64,000 nucleotides of DNA, taken from assembly GCF_900104335.1 (NCBI RefSeq), contig NZ_FMXT01000003.1:186001-250000 (forward strand), in the 5' to 3' direction. Each line of letters begins with the position of its first letter. Within the stretch, counting starts at the first letter, position 1. This DNA is from Pseudobutyrivibrio sp. YE44 (GTDB lineage Bacteria; Bacillota; Clostridia; Lachnospirales; Lachnospiraceae). Position numbers and translations under genes: made by a program. Under the pieces are notes generated by a model that saw nothing but the letters and a program-made list of their open reading frames with translations, ran no database searches and had not been told where the DNA came from. Below are positions 11,162 to 19,929 of this stretch, in pieces.

Positions 11162-13279
11162 GTGGCAGGAAGAGAATATCCACTTGAGCGTACCAGAAAT
11201 ATTGGTATTATGGCTCATATCGATGCCGGAAAGACTACACTTACAGAGCGTATTCTTTACTATACTGGTGTAAACTACAAGATTGGTGATACTCACGAAG
11301 GTACTGCAACCATGGACTGGATGGAGCAGGAAGCTGAGAGAGGTATCACAATCACTTCAGCTGCTACAACATGTCACTGGACTGAGCAGGAAAACTGCAA
11401 GCCTAAGAAGGGTGCTCAGGAGCACCGTATCAATATCATTGATACACCAGGCCACGTAGACTTTACTGTTGAGGTTGAGCGTTCCCTTCGTGTACTTGAT
11501 GGCGCCGTTGGTGTCTTCTGTGCAAAGGGTGGCGTTGAGCCACAGTCAGAGAATGTTTGGAGACAGGCTGACACATATAACGTACCAAGAATGGCTTTCA
11601 TCAATAAGATGGATATCCTTGGTGCAAACTTCTACGGAGCTGTTGATCAGATCCGTGACAGACTTAAGAAGAACGCTATCGTTCTTCAGCTTCCAATCGG
11701 TAAGGAAGATGATTTCCAGGGAATCATCGATCTTTTCGAGATGAAGGCTTACATCTATAACGATGATAAGGGTGATGATATTTCTATCACAGACATCCCA
11801 GCTGATATGGCAGAGGATGCTGAGCTTTATCACACAGAGCTCGTTGAGAAGATCTGTGAGTTAGATGATGATCTTATGATGGAGTATCTTGAAGGCGAAG
11901 AGCCATCAATCGATGCTCTTAAGGCAGCACTTCGTAAGGGTACTTGCGAGTGTCGTGCAATCCCAGTATGCTGTGGATCTGCTTACAGAAACAAGGGTGT
12001 TCAGAAGCTTCTTGATGCTATCCTTGAGTTCATGCCAGCTCCTACAGACGTACCAGCTATCCAGGGTGTAGATATGGATGGCAACCCAGTTGAGAAGCAC
12101 TCATCAGATGATGAGCCATTCGCAGCACTTGCATTCAAGATTATGGCTGATCCATTCGTTGGAAAGCTCGCTTTCATCCGTGTATATTCAGGTACATTGA
12201 ACTCAGGTTCATACTGCCTTAACGCTACAAAGGATAAGAAGGAGCGTGTAGGTCGTATTCTTCAGATGCACGCTAACAAGCGTACAGAGTTAGACAAGGT
12301 TTACTCTGGTGATATCGCAGCTGTAGTAGGTCTTAAGGTTACTACAACTGGTGATACAATCTGTGATGAGCAGCACCCAGTAATCCTCGAGTCTATGGAA
12401 TTCCCAGAGCCAGTTATCGAGCTTGCTATCGAGCCTAAGACTAAGGCTGGACAGCAGAAGATGGGCGAAGCTCTTGCAAAGCTTGCTGAAGAGGATCCAA
12501 CATTCCGTCAGCATACTGACCATGAGACAGGCCAGACAATCATCGCTGGTATGGGTGAGCTTCACCTTGAGATCATTGTTGATCGTCTTCTTAGAGAGTT
12601 CAAGGTTGAGGCTAACGTTGGTGCACCTCAGGTTGCATACAAAGAGACATTTACAAAGCCTGTTGATCAGGAATACAAATATGCTAAGCAGTCAGGTGGT
12701 CGTGGACAGTACGGTCACTGTAAGGTTAGATTTACTCCAATGGATGCTAACGCTGAAGAGACATTTAGATTTAAGTCTTCAGTAGTTGGTGGTGCTATTC
12801 CTAAGGAATACATCCCATCTGTTGGTGAGGGTATCGAGGAAGCAGCTAAGGCTGGTATACTTTGCGGATTCCCTGTTCTTGGTGTAGAAGCAGACGTTTA
12901 CGATGGTTCTTACCATGAAGTCGATTCATCAGAAATGGCATTCCACATTGCTGGTTCAATGTGCTTCAAGGAAGCTATGGCTAAGGCAGCTCCAGTACTT
13001 CTTGAGCCTATCATGAAGGTTGAAGTTACTATGCCAGAGGAATACATGGGTGATGTAATCGGATCTCTCAATGCTAAGAGAGGTCAGATCCAGTCAATGG
13101 ATGATCTTGGCGGCGGCAAGATCGTTAGAGCACTTGTTCCACTTGCAGAGATGTTCGGTTACTCTACAGAGCTTCGTTCATCTACTCAGGGTCGTGGTAA
13201 CTACTCAATGTTCTTCGAGAAGTATGAGGCAGTTCCAAAGAACGTTCAGGAGCAGATTATCTCTAACCACAGCAAATAA
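11162..13279 (+). CDS. fusA: Elongation factor G
   Basis: EF-G is the GTPase that drives tRNA-mRNA translocation. The GTG start follows AGGAGGG by 7 bases. GTP-binding motifs are [10 protein letters not shown] (P loop, near residue 18), the switch II segment DTPGHVDFT and NKMD. Domain IV/V motifs such as [13 protein letters not shown] are present. The 705 residues are slightly above the usual 690-700. It lies in the standard str operon position behind rpsG, while tuf downstream also has its own promoter at 13289. Confidence 0.98.
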   Translation: MAGREYPLERTRNIGIMAHIDAGKTTLTERILYYTGVNYKIGDTHEGTATMDWMEQEAERGITITSAATTCHWTEQENCKPKKGAQEHRINIIDTPGHVDFTVEVERSLRVLDGAVGVFCAKGGVEPQSENVWRQADTYNVPRMAFINKMDILGANFYGAVDQIRDRLKKNAIVLQLPIGKEDDFQGIIDLFEMKAYIYNDDKGDDISITDIPADMAEDAELYHTELVEKICELDDDLMMEYLEGEEPSIDALKAALRKGTCECRAIPVCCGSAYRNKGVQKLLDAILEFMPAPTDVPAIQGVDMDGNPVEKHSSDDEPFAALAFKIMADPFVGKLAFIRVYSGTLNSGSYCLNATKDKKERVGRILQMHANKRTELDKVYSGDIAAVVGLKVTTTGDTICDEQHPVILESMEFPEPVIELAIEPKTKAGQQKMGEALAKLAEEDPTFRQHTDHETGQTIIAGMGELHLEIIVDRLLREFKVEANVGAPQVAYKETFTKPVDQEYKYAKQSGGRGQYGHCKVRFTPMDANAEETFRFKSSVVGGAIPKEYIPSVGEGIEEAAKAGILCGFPVLGVEADVYDGSYHEVDSSEMAFHIAGSMCFKEAMAKAAPVLLEPIMKVEVTMPEEYMGDVIGSLNAKRGQIQSMDDLGGGKIVRALVPLAEMFGYSTELRSSTQGRGNYSMFFEKYEAVPKNVQEQIISNHSK

Positions 13280-13288
13280 TTCTAAATA

Positions 13289-13330
13289 GTTGAAAAAACT
13301 CGATATTTCCGTTATAATCGGAAATATCGA
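13289..13330 (+). promoter_or_regulatory. tuf promoter inside a perfect inverted repeat
   Basis: TTGAAA (13289-13294) and TATAAT (13312-13317) are 17 bases apart, a good sigma-A promoter for tuf. The -10 box fills the 7-base loop of a perfect 13-bp inverted repeat: CTCGATATTTCCG (13298-13310) and CGGAAATATCGAG (13318-13330). A protein dimer bound there would cover the spacer and start site. Read on the minus strand, the same hairpin is followed by six T and would be a terminator, but no minus-strand gene is present. Confidence 0.7.
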
Positions 13331-13385
13331 GAGTTTAGAACTAAACAGCCCAGCTAGGGCATTAATCTAAGGAGGATTTTTAAAA

Positions 13386-14573
13386 ATGGCAAAAGAGCAT
13401 TTTGACAGAACCAAACCACATTGTAACATCGGTACTATCGGACACGTAGATCACGGTAAGACAACTCTTACAGCAGCTATCACAAAGGTACTTGCTGAGC
13501 GTGTATCTGGTAACGCAAAGGTAGACTTCGAGAACATCGATAAGGCTCCAGAAGAGAGAGAAAGAGGTATCACAATCTCTACAGCTCACGTTGAGTACCA
13601 GACAGAGAAGAGACACTATGCACACGTTGACTGCCCAGGCCACGCTGATTATGTAAAGAACATGATCACAGGTGCTGCTCAGATGGACGGCGCTATCCTT
13701 GTAGTTGCTGCAACTGACGGTGTTATGGCTCAGACAAAGGAGCACATCCTTCTTTCACGTCAGGTAGGTGTACCTTACATCGTTGTATTCCTTAACAAGT
13801 GTGATATGGTTGATGATGAGGAGCTTATCGAGCTCGTAGAGATGGAAGTTACAGAGCAGCTTGAAGAGTACGACTTCAACGATTGTCCAATCGTTAAGGG
13901 TTCAGCTCTTAAGGCTCTTGAAGATCCAAACGGCGAGTGGGGCGACAAGATCATGGAACTCATGAACACAGTTGATGAGTACATCCCAGATCCACAGCGT
14001 GAGACAGATAAGCCATTCCTTATGCCAGTAGAGGACGTATTCACAATCACAGGTCGTGGTACTGTTGCTACAGGTAGAGTAGAGCGTGGTGTTCTTCACC
14101 TTAACGACGAGCTTGAAATCATCGGTATCAAGGAAGATACACAGAAGACTGTTGTAACTGGTATCGAGATGTTCCGTAAGCTTCTTGACGAGGCTCAGGC
14201 TGGTGATAACATCGGTGCACTTCTTCGTGGTGTTAACCGTGACCAGATCCAGCGTGGACAGGTACTTGCTAAGCCAGGTACTGTAACATGCCACACAAAG
14301 TTCACAGCTCAGGTTTATGTTCTTACAAAGGATGAAGGTGGTCGTCATACTCCATTCTTCAACAACTATCGTCCACAGTTCTACTTCAGAACAACAGACG
14401 TTACAGGTGTTTGCGAGCTTCCAGCAGGTACAGAGATGTGCATGCCTGGCGATAACGTAGAGATGACAATCGAGCTCATCCACCCAATCGCTATGGAGCA
14501 GGGTCTTACATTCGCTATCCGTGAGGGTGGTAGAACAGTAGGTTCTGGTCGTGTTGCTACAATCATCGAGTAA
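13386..14573 (+). CDS. tuf: Elongation factor Tu
   Basis: EF-Tu is the GTPase that delivers aminoacyl-tRNA to the ribosome. The G motifs are [10 protein letters not shown] (residues 19-28), [12 protein letters not shown] and NKCDMV. Domains II and III are complete, ending [15 protein letters not shown]. At 395 residues it is standard. The AAGGAGG ribosome binding site is 10 bases upstream. The gene is the last of the str group and has its own promoter and a strong terminator. Codon use is highly biased, as expected for an abundant protein. Confidence 0.99.
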   Translation: MAKEHFDRTKPHCNIGTIGHVDHGKTTLTAAITKVLAERVSGNAKVDFENIDKAPEERERGITISTAHVEYQTEKRHYAHVDCPGHADYVKNMITGAAQMDGAILVVAATDGVMAQTKEHILLSRQVGVPYIVVFLNKCDMVDDEELIELVEMEVTEQLEEYDFNDCPIVKGSALKALEDPNGEWGDKIMELMNTVDEYIPDPQRETDKPFLMPVEDVFTITGRGTVATGRVERGVLHLNDELEIIGIKEDTQKTVVTGIEMFRKLLDEAQAGDNIGALLRGVNRDQIQRGQVLAKPGTVTCHTKFTAQVYVLTKDEGGRHTPFFNNYRPQFYFRTTDVTGVCELPAGTEMCMPGDNVEMTIELIHPIAMEQGLTFAIREGGRTVGSGRVATIIE

Positions 14574-14610
14574 TAACGAGTGAACAGCCCAACCCAAATT
14601 TTAAAAATTC

Positions 14611-14644
14611 AAGCCCTTCGAGGATTTCCTCGGAGGGCTTTTTT
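14611..14644 (+). terminator. Terminator after tuf
   Basis: The AGCCCT...AGGGCT stem continues inward with CGAGG/CCTCG, and is followed by six T. It ends just before RNA-like element copy B. Confidence 0.93.
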
Positions 14645-14645
14645 G

Positions 14646-14788
14646 TTACTATTCAAAGCCAAGTATAATTTAATAGAAATAGATTGCTTGCAAATATTAT
14701 TCTCTTAAATTATATTTGGTGAGAACCACACATGAGGAAAAGGAAAATCAGCGTGGCTTCAATTTTCCTTATGTGTGATGAATAGTAA
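14646..14788 (+). ncRNA. Three-way-junction RNA element, copy B
   Basis: This is the second copy of the structure seen at 1517-1654. The closing stem pairs TTACTATTCA (14646-14655) with TGAATAGTAA (14779-14788). Arm 2 pairs CCAA with TTGG, then TATAATTTAA (14664-14673) with TTAAATTATA (14705-14714). Arm 3 pairs CACACAT (14727-14733) with ATGTGTG (14771-14777), then GGAAAA (14736-14741) with TTTTCC (14763-14768). The stems differ from copy A but stay complementary, while AGCCAAGTA and ATTTGGTGAGAAC are identical. It ends 26 bases before the YczE-like gene, where a leader element would sit. Confidence 0.7.
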
Positions 14789-14814
14789 AATATGAAGATA
14801 TAGAGGTAGTAGAA

Positions 14815-15492
14815 GTGTTTCAAAGAAATAAGGACAATGACACAATAAAGAAAATAGTATCAAATATGCTCCTTGCAACAGCGAGCCTATTTATTAATGG
14901 CTTTGGAGTATATCTTACTATTCAAGCCAATATTGGAGCATCTCCATGGGATGTTCTTAATCTTGGATTATCAAATACTTTTGGGATACTTTATGGAACG
15001 GCTGCAATTATTGTTTCATTCTCAATTTTAGGAATCGATCTTTTGATGAAAGAGCCTATTGGAATAGCAATGATAATCGATTCTATTGTAGTAGGAAAAG
15101 CTGTTGATTTCTTTAATAGGATTAAGTTAGTACATAAATGTGATTCCATATTTGTAGCCGTGCCAGTTATGATTCTAGGGCTCTTTATCATGGGTTATAC
15201 TCAGTTTACTTATATGAGTGCATCATTAGGCTGCGGTCCCCGCGATACACTACTAATTGGACTAACAAGAAGAACAAAACATGTGTCTATTGGTTTAGTT
15301 AGTATCATTCTACTTGCAACAGCCACAGTAGTAGGATGGCTTCTTGGTGGCCCTGTTGGAATAGGAACAATTATATGTGCTTTTGGAATGGGACCAATAA
15401 TGCAGTTTGCATTCTTTACTGTTAGGTTTAATGCTACAGAGATTAGGCATCAAACTATAATAGAGTCTTTTAGGGTAATTAAAAATAAATAG
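14815..15492 (+). CDS. YczE/YitT-like integral membrane protein
   Basis: This 225-residue polytopic membrane protein resembles the YczE/YyaS/YitT group, whose molecular function is not established. About five hydrophobic segments are visible (for example LLATASLFINGFGVYLTIQ near residue 20 and VSIILLATATVVGWLLGG near 160). The conserved stretches GASPWDVLNLGL and ASLGCGPRDTLLIGL look like an internal duplication, typical of the family. The GTG start at 14815 has AGAGGTAG about 7 bases before it. The RNA-like element copy B lies directly upstream, which suggests regulated expression. A terminator follows at 15501. Confidence 0.75.
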   Translation: MFQRNKDNDTIKKIVSNMLLATASLFINGFGVYLTIQANIGASPWDVLNLGLSNTFGILYGTAAIIVSFSILGIDLLMKEPIGIAMIIDSIVVGKAVDFFNRIKLVHKCDSIFVAVPVMILGLFIMGYTQFTYMSASLGCGPRDTLLIGLTRRTKHVSIGLVSIILLATATVVGWLLGGPVGIGTIICAFGMGPIMQFAFFTVRFNATEIRHQTIIESFRVIKNK

Positions 15493-15500
15493 ATATGAAG

Positions 15501-15529
15501 GCTTCGAGATAATAATCTCGGAGCTTTTT
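15501..15529 (+). terminator. Terminator after YczE-like gene
   Basis: GCTTCGAGAT pairs with ATCTCGGAGC (one T-G pair) around a 4-base loop, followed by TTTTT. Confidence 0.88.
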
Positions 15530-15531
15530 GT

Positions 15532-15559
15532 TTGCAAATATTTCTAGGATTGATATAAT
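15532..15559 (+). promoter_or_regulatory. Promoter of DUF1653 gene
   Basis: TTGCAA (15532-15537) and TATAAT (15554-15559) are 16 bases apart, directly after a terminator. Confidence 0.6.
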
Positions 15560-15630
15560 TTGAGTAATAATTTTGTATACAGTTTTTTTATAATGTCTTA
15601 TATTGTACTACTGGAAAAAGGAGAAATGTT

Positions 15631-15870
15631 ATGCAGGAATTACAGTTACACAGAATATATAAACATTTCAAAGGGAACTATTATCTTGTAGAGGATGTTT
15701 GTAGAGATTCAGAAACACAGGAAGAAATGGTAATATACAGAAAACTTTACGATGATGGATCATTATGGGTGCGTCCGAAGGAGATGTTTCTTTCAGAAGT
15801 AGATCATGAGAAGTATCCAGAAGTAAAGCAAAAGTATAGATTTGAACTTCAGGATGTTCCTAAGAAGTAG
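15631..15870 (+). CDS. DUF1653 family protein
   Basis: This 79-residue protein matches the DUF1653 pattern in length and sequence: [17 protein letters not shown] at the start, [19 protein letters not shown] in the middle, and a PEVKQKYRF end. The family is widespread in bacteria and has no assigned function; it folds as a small beta-rich unit. AAAGGAG lies about 7 bases before the ATG. It is transcribed from its own promoter after the upstream terminator. Its stop is followed by 92 non-coding bases before the YbjQ-like gene. Confidence 0.85.
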   Translation: MQELQLHRIYKHFKGNYYLVEDVCRDSETQEEMVIYRKLYDDGSLWVRPKEMFLSEVDHEKYPEVKQKYRFELQDVPKK

Positions 15871-15962
15871 AAATGTCCTGGATATTTAGGCACAGAAGTA
15901 GAATTATAATTGATATCTTGAACAGTAAGACAGGTAAATTATAAGTAAGGAGGAAAAAACAA

Positions 15963-16274
15963 ATGAAAATATTAAGTATTGATAGTATTCCAGGACAGGA
16001 GTATGAAGTTTTAGGATTAGTTAAAGGTACAATTGTACAGTCTAAAAATATAGGCAGAGATTTTATGGCAGGCATGAAGACTATTGTCGGTGGAGAGCTT
16101 GCAGGCTACACCGAGATGCTCACTGAGGCAAGACAGATTGCAACCAAGAGAATGATAGATGAGGCTGAGCAGCTTGGTGCAGATGCTATTATTGGAGTAA
16201 GATACTCAGGCTCAAGTATTATGCAGGGAGCAGCAGAGGTCCTTGCATACGGAACAGCAGTAAAGTTTATATAA
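15963..16274 (+). CDS. YbjQ/UPF0145 family protein
   Basis: This 103-residue protein matches the UPF0145 (YbjQ) family, a small beta-alpha fold often called heavy-metal-binding-like, though its role is unproven. Diagnostic segments are VLGLVKGTIVQSKNIGRDF near residues 17-35, GGELAGYTEML, EARQIATKRMIDEAEQLGADAIIGVRYS, and the C-terminal EVLAYGTAVKF. AAGGAGG lies 9 bases upstream. No gene of linked function is adjacent. The family call is firm; the function is unknown. Confidence 0.88.
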   Translation: MKILSIDSIPGQEYEVLGLVKGTIVQSKNIGRDFMAGMKTIVGGELAGYTEMLTEARQIATKRMIDEAEQLGADAIIGVRYSGSSIMQGAAEVLAYGTAVKFI

Positions 16275-16386
16275 TGGTATGTAGAAGTGCCTGCAATGAC
16301 CTGCTGTAGTATTTTATTAGGTCTGACTAGTACATGAGTTAGATTTAGAAAATGGCAACCATGTTTTACTAACAAAGGAGCGCTTG

Positions 16387-17211
16387 ATGGTTGAAAAGAT
16401 ATATAATACTGAAAAAGGAAATATTCACTATTGGATAAATACTGAGGCTACTAATAAACAATATCAGCTTGTATTTCTGCCAGGGTTAACTGCGGCACAC
16501 AGATTGTTTGAAAAGCAAATTCAGGTGTTCGAGGGGAAATATCCTGTCTTTGTTTGGGATGCACCAGGCCATGATACATCCTATCCTTTTGAGATGACTT
16601 TTTCGCTGAAGGATAAGGCTATTTGGGTAGATGAAATCCTCAAAGAGAATGGGTTTGATAATCCTGTAATAATAGGTCAATCTATGGGCGGATATTTAGG
16701 CCAAATGTATGCCCAGCTTTTCCCGGAAAAGCTAAAGGGATTTATTTCTGTGGATTCTGCTCCTTTGCAGATTCAGTATTATACAAAGCTAGAGTGTTGG
16801 CTTCTTCATAGAATGGAGCCAGTTTATCGCTATTATCCATGGAAAACTCTTGTTAGACAGGGAACCGATTATGTGGCAACTTCAGAATACGGAAGAAAAC
16901 TCATGAAAGAATTCATGATGACCTATGATGGAGATAAAGACAGGTATGCAAAGCTAGCTGGCGGTGGCTATAAGATTTTAGTGGAGGCTATTGAAGAAAT
17001 GCTTCCATATGAAATAAAATGTCCTGCGCGTCTTATATGTGGAACAAAGGACCATGCTGGTTCATGTATCAGGTATAATAAAGCATGGCACAAGAAAACA
17101 GGAATACCAATCAATTGGATTGAAGGGGCAGGTCACAACTCCAATACTGACAGGCCAGAGGAAATAAACGAAATCATAGCGGATTTCTTAAATGAATTAG
17201 AAGGTAAATAA
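16387..17211 (+). CDS. Alpha/beta hydrolase
   Basis: This is a 274-residue alpha/beta-hydrolase-fold protein, probably a cytosolic esterase or lipase-like enzyme. The oxyanion region is FLPGLTAAH. The nucleophile elbow is GQSMGGYLGQ (Ser near residue 98), and the catalytic His lies in EGAGHNSNTDRPEE near residue 251. There is no signal peptide. ATG 16387 is preferred to the TTG one codon earlier because AAGGAG (16375-16380) is then 6 bases away. The ybaK-like gene starts on the base after its stop, so the two are translationally coupled. The substrate cannot be read from the sequence. Confidence 0.85.
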   Translation: MVEKIYNTEKGNIHYWINTEATNKQYQLVFLPGLTAAHRLFEKQIQVFEGKYPVFVWDAPGHDTSYPFEMTFSLKDKAIWVDEILKENGFDNPVIIGQSMGGYLGQMYAQLFPEKLKGFISVDSAPLQIQYYTKLECWLLHRMEPVYRYYPWKTLVRQGTDYVATSEYGRKLMKEFMMTYDGDKDRYAKLAGGGYKILVEAIEEMLPYEIKCPARLICGTKDHAGSCIRYNKAWHKKTGIPINWIEGAGHNSNTDRPEEINEIIADFLNELEGK

Positions 17212-17685
17212 ATGAAAAGTAATGACAAAACAAATGTAATGCGAGTGCTAGACTCAAAGAAGATAAAGTATGAGAGTCACACCTACGAGGCTGATCCTAC
17301 TCTGACAGGCGAGCAGATAGCTGGAATTTTAGGCGAAGAAACAGAAAAGGTATTTAAAACACTAGTGACTCAGGGTAAAACAGGAGCGTATTACGTGTTT
17401 GTTGTTCCAGTTGAAGCAGAGCTTGATTTAAAGAAAGCCGCTAAAGCAGCCGGTGAAAAATCTATCTCAATGATTAAGCAGAAGGATTTACTTGGACTCA
17501 CTGGCTATGTACACGGAGGCTGCTCACCAATTGGTATGAAAAAGCAGTTTCCTACATTTATTCATGAGACAGCAGAAGGCTATGAAAAAATCTTTGTAAG
17601 CGCTGGTAAGGTAGGGGCTCAAATAGAGTTGGCCCCATCGGATTTAATAAAAATAGCGAATATTAAGTTGGCTGATATTATTTAA
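17212..17685 (+). CDS. ybaK: Cys-tRNA(Pro)/tRNA deacylase, YbaK/EbsC type
   Basis: YbaK-family proteins hydrolyse mischarged Cys-tRNA(Pro), protecting translation fidelity. The 157-residue length is usual. Family motifs are TNVMRVLDSKKIKYESHTYE at the N-terminus, EKVFKTLVTQGKTG with the conserved Lys near residue 45, and GYVHGGCSPIGMKKQFPTF near 100-118. The ATG directly abuts the stop of the upstream hydrolase gene, so the pair form an operon. There is no sign of truncation. Confidence 0.9.
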   Translation: MKSNDKTNVMRVLDSKKIKYESHTYEADPTLTGEQIAGILGEETEKVFKTLVTQGKTGAYYVFVVPVEAELDLKKAAKAAGEKSISMIKQKDLLGLTGYVHGGCSPIGMKKQFPTFIHETAEGYEKIFVSAGKVGAQIELAPSDLIKIANIKLADII

Positions 17686-17746
17686 ACCAGAATAAGTACA
17701 AAAGCTTTGATGCCAATTAAAGGATATATAAGGGGAGACTAGAGCA

Positions 17747-18220
17747 ATGGTAGTTAGAAGAGCAGCAGAAAAAGATATACCTAAAATAATTGAGTTGCTA
17801 CAGCAGGTACTCGAAATACATGCTGATATAAGACCTGATATTTTCATTAGTGGAACTACAAAATACGATTTTGATGAAGTTAAGGAAATGCTTAGCTTAG
17901 AAGAAAGGCCTATTTACATAGCTGCGGATGAGAATGATAATGCTGTGGGTTATGCAATGTGTGAAATTAAAGAGACTCCAGCAGATGCTACAAACAAGGT
18001 AAAGTTTAAGCAACTATATATTGACGATTTGTGTGTCGATGCTAGTGCTAGAGGACAGCATGTGGGCGAAGCCCTATTTAATCATGTGAAGGAAGAAGCC
18101 AAAAGAATGGGATGCTATGAGGTTACACTGTGTGTATGGACAGGAAATGATAGAGCAGAACATTTCTACGAAAAGCTTGGCATGAAAACAAAAGAACGAA
18201 TAATGGAGTATATAATTTAG
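17747..18220 (+). CDS. GNAT family N-acetyltransferase
   Basis: This 157-residue GNAT-fold protein would transfer an acetyl group from acetyl-CoA to an amine. The acetyl-CoA-binding motif A is seen as LYIDDLCVDASARGQHVGEAL near residues 90-110, followed by the C-terminal CVWTGNDRAEHFYEKLGMKTKE. AGGGGAGA lies about 10 bases before the ATG. It follows ybaK by 61 bases in the same direction and may be co-transcribed. The substrate cannot be predicted. Confidence 0.87.
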   Translation: MVVRRAAEKDIPKIIELLQQVLEIHADIRPDIFISGTTKYDFDEVKEMLSLEERPIYIAADENDNAVGYAMCEIKETPADATNKVKFKQLYIDDLCVDASARGQHVGEALFNHVKEEAKRMGCYEVTLCVWTGNDRAEHFYEKLGMKTKERIMEYII

Positions 18221-18249
18221 GATAAAAACATAGTAAAAGGAGGAGAGCA

Positions 18250-18879
18250 ATGAACGAGAATATTGTAAAGCGTAACCAACTGCTGGCACAGAAGGTTATA
18301 AAGGGGTTGGAATCAAGAAATATGAAGGGATATTATGCCTCAAATAAAGAGGAGGCCCTTAAAATAGCCTTAGAGCTTATCCCTGAACAATCGTCAGTAA
18401 CTATGGGTGGAGCAATGTCTGCCCATGAAATTGGTCTTGTGGATGCATTGAAAGCTGGGAACTTCAATTTCATTGATAGAGATGCAGAAACTGATAAACG
18501 TGCAGCTATGTTAAAGGCTTATGATGCGGACTATTTTCTTACCAGTGCAAATGCTATTACAGAAGATGGTGTAATGGTAAATATCGATGGTAATTCAAAT
18601 CGTGTTTCAGCTATAGCTCAGGGGCCTAAGCATGTTATCGCAATTGTTGGTATGAATAAGGTATGTCCTGATGTTGACTCAGCAATGAAGCGTGCTCGTA
18701 ATGTGGCAGCACCAATAAATGCTCAGCGTTTTGGACTGTCAACTCCTTGTGCAAAGACAGGATCTTGCATGGATTGCAAGTCGCCAGATACAATATGCTG
18801 CCAGTTTTTGATTACAAGATTTTCTCGTCATGAGGGTAGAATACATGTAATTATGGTCAATGACAATTTAGGATTCTAA
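18250..18879 (+). CDS. LUD-domain (LutC/YkgG-like) protein
   Basis: This 209-residue LUD-domain protein belongs to the DUF162 family that includes lactate-utilisation proteins LutC/YkgG, but it is encoded alone, without lutA or lutB. Visible family segments include YYASNKEEALKIALELIP near residue 28, TMGGAMSAHEIGL, DADYFLTSANAITEDG, and the Cys-rich end CAKTGSCMDCKSPDTICC near 180. AAGGAGGAG lies 7 bases upstream. The isolated context gives no evidence that it works on lactate. The family call is firm; the role is open. Confidence 0.85.
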   Translation: MNENIVKRNQLLAQKVIKGLESRNMKGYYASNKEEALKIALELIPEQSSVTMGGAMSAHEIGLVDALKAGNFNFIDRDAETDKRAAMLKAYDADYFLTSANAITEDGVMVNIDGNSNRVSAIAQGPKHVIAIVGMNKVCPDVDSAMKRARNVAAPINAQRFGLSTPCAKTGSCMDCKSPDTICCQFLITRFSRHEGRIHVIMVNDNLGF

Positions 18880-19049
18880 TTAAGCAGCTTTAATAATCAG
18901 ACAAATTTACTAAAAAACCACAATTGACCTTTATATTTTTGTGAAGAAAAAAGGAAATAGTTATATTAAGATATAGAAAATAATTTGGGCTTGTATATTT
19001 AATATAATACACAAGGTTTATGGTTGTTTAGAGGTTTAAGGTTATTTTT

Positions 19050-19892
19050 ATGAGAATTAGAAAAATGATTGCACAAAGCACAGCATTAGCTTTGTTGCTT
19101 TTGATTTGTGTTTATCCAAGCCATAATACTGCTGCCGCAGAGTATGACACTGTAGTTGAACAAGAACAGTCATTATCTCAACAGCAGATGGCTGAACAGG
19201 ATCAGGTTTTGCTTCAGCAGCAGACCACAGATCAGACACAAGTAACACAATCCACTGATAATACAACTGGTACAGTTCAAGGTGTTAAGCCAGAGGTTTC
19301 AACTCAGGAACAGCTTCAAGTTGCCTTAGCAAATGTTGCTGCAGAACAGTCTTCAAGACAGCTAGTATTCATTGGAGACTCTCGTACGGTTGGAATGAAT
19401 AGTGCTATTGGCAAGGATGGAAATCTTTGGTCAGCAAAGGTCGGCATGGGATTATCTTGGATGAAAAGTACAGGTGTTCCAGCGGTGGAAGGCCAAATTA
19501 ATGCTAATTCCGATGTTGTTATTCTGATGGGTGTTAATGATGTCAGAAGCCTTTCTTACACTGAAAAATATATAAAGTATATTAATGAAAAGGCTGCTAC
19601 TTGGACAGCATTAGGTGCTAATGTTTACTACGTATCAGTAAACCCTATCACCTTTGAATCTGCTTCTTATCCAGGAATTTCAAACAGCTTAATCGAAAAA
19701 TGGAATGCTCGTATGCAGCAGGGGTTAAGCGAGAATGTTAAGTATATTGATACTTACTCACAGACTGTAGGTAAGCTTTCTTCAAAGGATGGAATGCATT
19801 ACAACAAGAGTAGTTACAAAACAATTTATACTTTGATTCAGCAAGGAATTATTTCAGATAAGCTTTATAAAGAATATAATGTGCTAGTATAA
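19050..19892 (+). CDS. Secreted SGNH/GDSL-type hydrolase
   Basis: This 280-residue exported esterase-like protein may be an O-acyl hydrolase acting on cell-surface polysaccharide; that role is inference. Residues 1-30 are a signal peptide (positively charged start, then ALALLLLICVYP, ending TAAAEY). Residues 35-90 are a Gln/Thr-rich linker. The SGNH block I appears as FIGDSRTVGMN, a GDSR variant; block III as ILMGVNDVR; and the catalytic Asp-His as SKDGMHYNKSSY. It is preceded by 170 non-coding bases, AT-rich with a TATAAT at 19003 but no clear -35. A hairpin shared with the convergent gene follows. Confidence 0.83.
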   Translation: MRIRKMIAQSTALALLLLICVYPSHNTAAAEYDTVVEQEQSLSQQQMAEQDQVLLQQQTTDQTQVTQSTDNTTGTVQGVKPEVSTQEQLQVALANVAAEQSSRQLVFIGDSRTVGMNSAIGKDGNLWSAKVGMGLSWMKSTGVPAVEGQINANSDVVILMGVNDVRSLSYTEKYIKYINEKAATWTALGANVYYVSVNPITFESASYPGISNSLIEKWNARMQQGLSENVKYIDTYSQTVGKLSSKDGMHYNKSSYKTIYTLIQQGIISDKLYKEYNVLV

Positions 19893-19895
19893 AAA

Positions 19896-19929
19896 AGAGC
19901 TAAGACACTGTTAAACAGGTCTTAGCTCT
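19896..19929. terminator. Terminator between convergent genes
   Basis: AGAGCTAAGAC pairs perfectly with GTCTTAGCTCT. On the minus strand the hairpin is followed by six T. On the plus strand the tail is only moderately T-rich. It overlaps the 3' end of the minus-strand PHP gene. Confidence 0.85.

Noticed and set aside
13298-13330. Reading the fusA-tuf palindrome only as a terminator
   Set aside because: On the plus strand it has no T-run and contains the -10 box of a good promoter. On the minus strand it has terminator form but no gene to terminate.
13902-14597. 231-residue open frame antisense to tuf
   Set aside because: It arises from the strong codon bias of tuf. The predicted product is a Cys/Thr/Ser-rich string with no domain, and no promoter or ribosome binding site is seen.
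18250-18879. Lactate utilisation operon (lutABC)
   Set aside because: Only the LUD-domain protein is present; no Fe-S oxidoreductase genes lie beside it.
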